This document shows, piece after piece, positions 59,535 through 64,000 of a stretch of 64,000 nt of DNA. The translations under genes and the position numbers were made by a program. This stretch comes from Bacteroidota bacterium (lineage in GTDB: Bacteria > Bacteroidota > Bacteroidia > 2-12-FULL-35-15), in assembly GCA_947469885.1 (NCBI GenBank), contig CANIQT010000007.1, positions 62,001 to 126,000 of the forward strand. Reading direction: 5' to 3'. A model generated the notes under the pieces. It had not been told where the DNA came from. It worked only from the letters and a program-made list of their open reading frames with translations, and ran no database searches. Every line of letters begins with the position of its first letter. Positions within the stretch are counted from its first letter, which is position 1.

Positions 59535-61688
59535 TTATCGTACTAAGTTAACGTTACCTATTTTTTTTAATTGTTTTTTATTAAATGTTTCTAAATCGAA
59601 CATACAAACATAAATTCCAATCTCTGCTTCTTTGCCCATGTAAAAGCCATCCCAACCTTTTGTTATATCATCGGTTACATAAATTAATTCGCCCCAGCGG
59701 TTGTAAATTGTCATGCGAAAAGACTTAATGCCAATTCCATAGCCCGTAAATATATCATTTTTCCCATCATCATTGGGCGAAAATGTGTTTGGGAAATAAA
59801 AATAAAAATCGGGGAGAATAACCAATGTTTGAAAAACGGAATCTTTACAACCCTCTTCATTGGTTACTACCAGCGAAACCGTGTAGGTTCCATCGTTTGC
59901 AAAATAGTGAGAAGGATTCATTTCATGAGAAGTGGCATCGGGCGATAAATCTCCGAAATTCCACAGATAAGAAGTGGCTCCACTGGATACATTATTGAAC
60001 TGAACGTTTTGATTAGTAATCTGATGAAAATAAAAACCGGCTTCTATAAAATGGGTAGTTACAGTGATGTTATCAGCAACGGTTTGACTGCAAATATCTG
60101 TTACTTGAACGGTATAAGTGGTAGTGTTGGCAGGGTTTACACTCACCGAATCGAAAGTGGACCCTCCGGGACTCCAGACGTAAGTAAATCCAGGTCGCCC
60201 TCCGTTAACCATGGTTCTTAATGTAACTGCATTTCCAAAACAAACACTGGTATCGTTGGAAGATGTTAGTATCATGGGAGTGTATGCGGTTACTATCAGG
60301 TGCATGCTGTCGGTTGCGGTGGTTCCACAGGCATCTGTCACGGTTACATAATACGTAGTAGTTTGCTGAGGATTGATGGTGGTCGTGAAAATATTCCCCG
60401 TTGCATTAATCCAACTGTACTGATAGGGCGGTGTTCCTCCGGCTGTAGCCGCAGTAAGTTGCATAGTGGAAGGAGGACAGGAATAGGTTACATCAGGATT
60501 CAAATCAACCGTTAATGGCGGAGAATCAATAATGGTAAGGGTGATGGATGCCGGTGGTGTAGAATTGATAACATTTAATATGATGGTTTCACTCCCTTCT
60601 ACAAGTGCATCGGGAATGGTATTTAACACAATAGAAGCGGTATCAATGGTGGAAGCATATAAAACACTGTCGCCAATGGTAGTGTAGTCCACACCGTTGG
60701 TGGCTGTTCCGCTGATGGTGTAATAAACAGTATCAGGATAAACCAAATTGCAGGCTGTACCCAAACGTTGAAAATGAATTCGTGCTTTTCCACAACCTTC
60801 AAAAAGTAAAGTATCATTGATGGTTGGTTGTCCTGCCAAATAGGTGTTTGAAGTAATTACAATTTCTTCGGGACTCGAAAAACTGCCTTCTTCCAAAAAA
60901 ACACCTGAATCAATAGAAGAATCGAAGGCATCGCCAATGGCTATTTTTATGTGATAGGTTTGTCCGCATTGAACAGCCGCCATAGCGGTCATCGGTACCG
61001 TAAATCCATCGTAATTTACAGTCAACCCATCAGGGGCAGTGCCGTTGCCGGAACCATTTCCATTGTCAAAATAATATTGTCCGTTGTTGTTCAAACTTAA
61101 ATTGTACATCGTAACGGGTAGCCCTACACCAGGCACCAATGCTATATTTTTGGAGTTGTTGCTAAAAGGTCCTGTAATTCCGGGTCCGCTGATAAAAAAT
61201 CCAAAACCATCGTTCACATTGGCAGGAATGGGAGGAGAATTCACATATTCCATGTATTCATCCGAAGCAAAAATATAACGAAATTTAACGGTATCCGACC
61301 TTGGCACAAAATCGAATTCGAGAATGCTGGCATCGTGACTCAAGGCTGGGGAGGTGATGATATTCAAATCGGCATCGCCCGGAAAACCATTTACATTAGT
61401 TATTCCTGAATTGTTGTTAGGTCCCACAGCATTTGAAATGTGTCCGGTGCAAAGAATAACACCTGTGCTTAACCCAAGATTGGAGGCAGTTCCGTTAAAC
61501 GTTCCGCGAGCCAACGGTGCTCCTGTGTAAGTTATATTGGTGGCGGTAATGCCCGTTCCAAGCAACACATTTTGAACAAGTTGAGTGGGAGTCATGGCAG
61601 TGCTGGTTGTTAATTGCGCTTTTGAAACAGCAGAAGCAAAAAACAACAAACAAAAAACGGTTAGTTTTTTATTTTTTAAAAAGTTCAT
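59535..61688 (-). CDS. Choice-of-anchor L protein with gliding-motility C-terminal domain (paralogue)
   Basis: A 717-residue exported paralogue of the downstream gene. The signal peptide ('LTVFCLLFFASAVSKAQ') is followed by the choice-of-anchor L domain ('QNVLLGTGITATNITYTGAP', 'FIFASDEYMEYVNSPP'-like 'YIFASDEYMEYVNSPPIP', 'DGFGFFISGPGITGPFSNNS', about residues 25-310). A Calx-beta-like domain, two Ig/SprB-like repeats, a PKD-type domain ('SYLWNFGDLSPDATSHEMNP') and a CHU_C C-terminus ('FYFPNTFSPNDDGKNDIF') complete it. Extra length compared with the paralogue lies in the middle domains. It is first in the minus-strand cluster of three surface-protein genes, downstream of the large spacer 61689-62291. 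Confidence 0.9.
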   Translation of the reverse strand: MNFLKNKKLTVFCLLFFASAVSKAQLTTSTAMTPTQLVQNVLLGTGITATNITYTGAPLARGTFNGTASNLGLSTGVILCTGHISNAVGPNNNSGITNVNGFPGDADLNIITSPALSHDASILEFDFVPRSDTVKFRYIFASDEYMEYVNSPPIPANVNDGFGFFISGPGITGPFSNNSKNIALVPGVGLPVTMYNLSLNNNGQYYFDNGNGSGNGTAPDGLTVNYDGFTVPMTAMAAVQCGQTYHIKIAIGDAFDSSIDSGVFLEEGSFSSPEEIVITSNTYLAGQPTINDTLLFEGCGKARIHFQRLGTACNLVYPDTVYYTISGTATNGVDYTTIGDSVLYASTIDTASIVLNTIPDALVEGSETIILNVINSTPPASITLTIIDSPPLTVDLNPDVTYSCPPSTMQLTAATAGGTPPYQYSWINATGNIFTTTINPQQTTTYYVTVTDACGTTATDSMHLIVTAYTPMILTSSNDTSVCFGNAVTLRTMVNGGRPGFTYVWSPGGSTFDSVSVNPANTTTYTVQVTDICSQTVADNITVTTHFIEAGFYFHQITNQNVQFNNVSSGATSYLWNFGDLSPDATSHEMNPSHYFANDGTYTVSLVVTNEEGCKDSVFQTLVILPDFYFYFPNTFSPNDDGKNDIFTGYGIGIKSFRMTIYNRWGELIYVTDDITKGWDGFYMGKEAEIGIYVCMFDLETFNKKQLKKIGNVNLVR

Positions 61689-61907
61689 TAAAATAGATTT
61701 GCATAGCGAATTTTACTGACAAAAGTATTAAAAACTATTACCAAAGACAAGGAGTATTATTAATATATGTATATTAAATCTTTGATAATAGTTTTACTTA
61801 TTAAACTTTCAGTTGTTTTCAACTACTATTATAGAGTACTTTTTTAGCGAAAAGGTTGCATGGCTTATGTAAAAAAACGTCAATTTATGGTCAAAAACCA
61901 GCTTATT

Positions 61908-62160
61908 ATACAGTTGTATAAATCATTTATACAAGTGTATTTGTCATTTATACAACTATATTTACCGATTATACAACTATTTTATCTGCTAATACAACTA
62001 TATTAGTGGTTTATACACGTCTACGTTAGCAATTATACAACTATATTTATGATATATACAACTGTATTTGCCATTAATACAACCGTATTACCAATTGATA
62101 CAACTGTATTACCTCTTAAAACAATTGTATTTGCCATTAATACAGTTGCATAATAGGGCA
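61908..62160. repeat. Twelve-unit 21-bp array with inverted-repeat ends
   Basis: ATAC-starting units (consensus ATACAACTRTATTtrccatt) begin at 61908, 61929, 61950, 61971, 61992, 62013, 62035, 62056, 62077, 62098, 62119 and 62140: eleven steps of 21 bp, one of them 22. The end units contain ATACAGTTG where the inner ones mostly have ATACAACT, and the borders TATTATaCAgtTGTAT and TATTATgCAacTGTAT are inverted copies. It fills the middle of the 603-bp gap 61689-62291, where no gene was seen. Confidence 0.92.
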
Positions 62161-62291
62161 TGTTTTCGATAAAATATCATTAAAATTTTAATTTTCTATC
62201 ATTTAGCATTAGCAGAAATGAAAAAAACCTAAAAGCAATTTGTTTGGTTTTTTAGCCTAAAAAACAATACTTTCGCACTATATTTTATACA

Positions 62292-62861
62292 ATGTTTAAG
62301 ATAGTATTCAAACTTGGTGGTTGGAAAGTAACCCATAATATTTCGGATGAGGTAAAAAAATGTGTGGTCATAGTAGCCCCTCACACCAGCAACTGGGATT
62401 TTGTATATGGAATGGGGGCGGTGAGGTTTATGAAACTGCATCCTCGTTTTGCTATCAAGAAAGAATGGCTGAAGTTTCCTTTTAAAAGATTGATGATCAA
62501 ATGTGGTGCCTTAGCAATTGACCGGGAAGCAAAAAATGTGGCTGGTGAGCATAAAGGAGCTGTGGAATCGATGGCCGAATTGTTTAATCACTACGAAATT
62601 TTGCGCCTTGTCATTACTCCCGAAGGAACAAGAAGCAGAAGAGAAAAATGGAAAACGGGATTTTATTATGTGGCGCAAAAGGCGAATGTTCCAATCGGAT
62701 TAGGCTTTATGGATTACGAAAAACGCGAGTGTGGAATTTACAAAGTGATTTATCCTTCGGGAGATTTCAAAAAAGACATGAAAGAAATTATGGATTTTTA
62801 TAAAAACATCAAAGGCAAAAACAATCAGAATTTTTCTGTGGATGTGGAGTTAAGTCAGTGA
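62292..62861 (+). CDS. PlsC-like 1-acyl-glycerol-3-phosphate acyltransferase family protein
   Basis: A 189-residue acyltransferase-like protein. The HX4D active site is 'IVAPHTSNWDFVYGMG' (about residues 34-49). Further motifs are 'RFAIKKEWLKFPFKRLMIKC', 'GALAIDREAKNVAG', 'LVITPEGTRSRREKWKTGFY' (EGTR-type substrate site) and 'ANVPIGLGFMDYEKRE'. It is shorter than classical PlsC and has no obvious membrane helix beyond the N-terminal hydrophobic part. The exact acceptor is not clear. The last 7 bp overlap the convergent FAD gene. A 21-bp array lies upstream. Confidence 0.85.
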   Translation: MFKIVFKLGGWKVTHNISDEVKKCVVIVAPHTSNWDFVYGMGAVRFMKLHPRFAIKKEWLKFPFKRLMIKCGALAIDREAKNVAGEHKGAVESMAELFNHYEILRLVITPEGTRSRREKWKTGFYYVAQKANVPIGLGFMDYEKRECGIYKVIYPSGDFKKDMKEIMDFYKNIKGKNNQNFSVDVELSQ

Positions 62862-63916
62862 GATTTTATAAATCTTAAAATATCTACTTCCTTATTTAAA
62901 GCCGATTTGTTTTCTAAAAAACTAACAAACTGGTTGGCAAAATAAGGAGCAAGCATAACCCCTTTTGTTCCCATACCATTAAAAACTCCAAGTGAATTAT
63001 GTTTAGGATGCAGACCAATTAATGGTCTTCTGTCTATTACTGTCGGGCGTATTCCGGCTTCATGGTCAATTATTTCAAAAGGAAGTTTAATTACTTTTTT
63101 CAATTTATCAATCAATTCCGTTTTCCCTTTTTCGGTAATTTGTTCTGATAAATCGGTCCATTCGTAAGTAGCACCCACTTTATAAATGTGATTTCCTAAA
63201 GGCAAAATAAAAACACCTTTATTCAAAACAAATTCATCATCAATATTAAAATCAGGAATTCTTACAGTAATGATTTCTCCTTTGGTGAGTTTAAATGGAA
63301 GCCATGAAAAGTAAGGGTTATCAATGGTTTTATACCCTTCGCAAAATATAATTATATCCGCTTCAATGTTTTTATAATTCACTTTGTCATTTGAAAATAT
63401 GATTTGGGTGTAATCAAATTTTTCTTCGAGCATCAAATTATTTTGCTTGAAATAATTTCTAAATGAATTTAAAAACAAACCTGTATTCAGATTTCCACCA
63501 TGTTTTATTTCAGATACCCCAAGAGGATTATAAATACTATCATTCAAAAAATCATCATAAATAATTTCAGATAAATATTTCCCAACCTCTTCATTTACCT
63601 TTTTCTCCCACAATTTTCTTTCCTGCTCTTCGGCAAAAGGCTTCACAATTTTCTTTTTGAAATAAAACTTTTCATCCAATAGTTTTTCTGCGTCAGTATA
63701 GAACTCATCCATAAAAGGCAAAAGTTCATCAGCCAGCCAGCTTTTTACCAATCTTTTAAAAACAACAGGATTGTACAACCCTGCTGCAATGCGCGATGCC
63801 TGCGAAAGAGAAGAGTCATCAATAATTAAAACAGATTTGTTTTGTTTTAGAAAAGTTAATGCAAGTATGCTTCCTGCAAGCCCCTGTCCGACTATTATGT
63901 AATTTACTTGTTTCAT
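62855..63916 (-). CDS. FAD-dependent oxidoreductase (DAO family)
   Basis: A 353-residue flavoprotein of the D-amino-acid oxidase (DAO) superfamily. The N-terminal Rossmann fold shows 'NYIIVGQGLAGSILALTFLK' (GxGxxG), then 'VLIIDDSSLSQASRIAAGLY' with the adenosine-binding acidic residue. 'FKRLVKSWLADELLPFMDEF' follows. C-terminal FAD contacts include 'EAGIRPTVIDRRPLIGLHPK' and 'VFNGMGTKGVMLAPYFANQF'. Such proteins oxidise amines or amino acids; the MnmC-like and thiamine-biosynthesis (ThiO) groups also belong here, and the substrate cannot be read off. The start at 63916 is chosen because it begins the Rossmann strand; the frame extends 8 codons upstream to 63940. Confidence 0.85.
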   Translation of the reverse strand: MKQVNYIIVGQGLAGSILALTFLKQNKSVLIIDDSSLSQASRIAAGLYNPVVFKRLVKSWLADELLPFMDEFYTDAEKLLDEKFYFKKKIVKPFAEEQERKLWEKKVNEEVGKYLSEIIYDDFLNDSIYNPLGVSEIKHGGNLNTGLFLNSFRNYFKQNNLMLEEKFDYTQIIFSNDKVNYKNIEADIIIFCEGYKTIDNPYFSWLPFKLTKGEIITVRIPDFNIDDEFVLNKGVFILPLGNHIYKVGATYEWTDLSEQITEKGKTELIDKLKKVIKLPFEIIDHEAGIRPTVIDRRPLIGLHPKHNSLGVFNGMGTKGVMLAPYFANQFVSFLENKSALNKEVDILRFIKSH

Positions 63917-63957
63917 TTTTATATTACTTTTATCCCGCAAATAGTAAAACTATTCGA

Positions 63958-64000
63958 ATGATAGAAAATGGAAAACAAAATTACCACTATATCTTTGATT
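63958..64000 (+). CDS. First codons of a gene leaving the window
   Basis: ATG at 63958 opens a frame (MIENGKQNYHYIFD) that runs to the last base without a stop. It is divergent to the FAD gene, whose start is 41 bp away. Too short to identify; the call rests on position and an open frame only. Confidence 0.3.
   Translation, partial: MIENGKQNYHYIFD

Noticed and set aside
1..64000. tRNA, rRNA or transposase genes
   Set aside because: No cloverleaf-like or conserved rRNA sequence and no recognisable transposase or integrase was found by reading; a dedicated tRNA scan could still find one.

Overview
The window looks like chromosomal DNA of an aerobic, gliding/type IX-secreting member of the Bacteroidota, probably uncultured. 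Pointers are the low GC content, promoters of the Bacteroidetes form TTG-N17-20-TAnnTTTG (clear before ssb and mdh), the ssb-gldE-gldD gene order, several proteins ending in type IX secretion (T9SS) sorting domains or gliding-motility C-terminal domains, and a short NuoG. No rRNA, tRNA, CRISPR array, phage or transposase gene was seen.

Layout. 1-3.8 kb: the tail of a MacB-type permease, its HlyD/MacA-type partner and a superfamily 1 helicase. 3.9-9.2 kb: accessory region with a lipoprotein, a DUF559 nuclease-like protein, a secreted YVTN beta-propeller, a frameshifted winged-helix regulator and an unknown protein, separated by repeat-rich spacers. 9.4-11 kb: malate dehydrogenase and a retropepsin-like protease. 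11-15.2 kb (minus): an operon resembling the MbnP/MbnH copper-protein pair, with a small lipoprotein, a haem-motif beta-propeller lipoprotein and a DCC-family protein. 15.3-30.4 kb (minus): a complete nuoA-N operon for complex I, interrupted without breaks by a DUF433/DUF5615 pair, a DUF4160/DUF2442 pair and a dihaem cytochrome c. 30.4-32.4 kb: a KUP potassium transporter. 32.4-36.4 kb: accessory region with unknown proteins, a T9SS substrate and repeat arrays. 36.5-44.3 kb: dusB, a CPBP protease, dnaG, ssb, gldE, gldD and haem A synthase. 44.4-48.2 kb: a barrel-less TonB plug protein, an ECF sigma factor, its likely anti-sigma factor and a DUF1003 protein. 48.4-55.1 kb: acs, a Dpm1-like glycosyltransferase, an M28 peptidase, dihydroorotase and an acyltransferase. 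55.3-61.7 kb (minus): three large secreted gliding-motility C-terminal-domain proteins, two of them tandem paralogues. 62.3-64 kb: a second acyltransferase, an FAD oxidoreductase and the first codons of a further gene.

How the parts fit: complex I, haem A synthesis, the cytochromes and the copper-type proteins describe an oxygen-respiring cell. GldD and GldE belong to the gliding/T9SS machinery that would export the propeller, anchor-L and PKD-type proteins encoded here.

The most unusual signal is a set of six intergenic arrays (8.2, 35.1, 45.3, 47.4, 55.2 and 61.9 kb). They have unrelated sequences but all repeat with a period of 21 bp or its double, 42 bp. Three are bounded by inverted repeats. 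A second notable feature is a pair of heptanucleotide tracts inside the signal peptide of gldD, which could make it phase variable.
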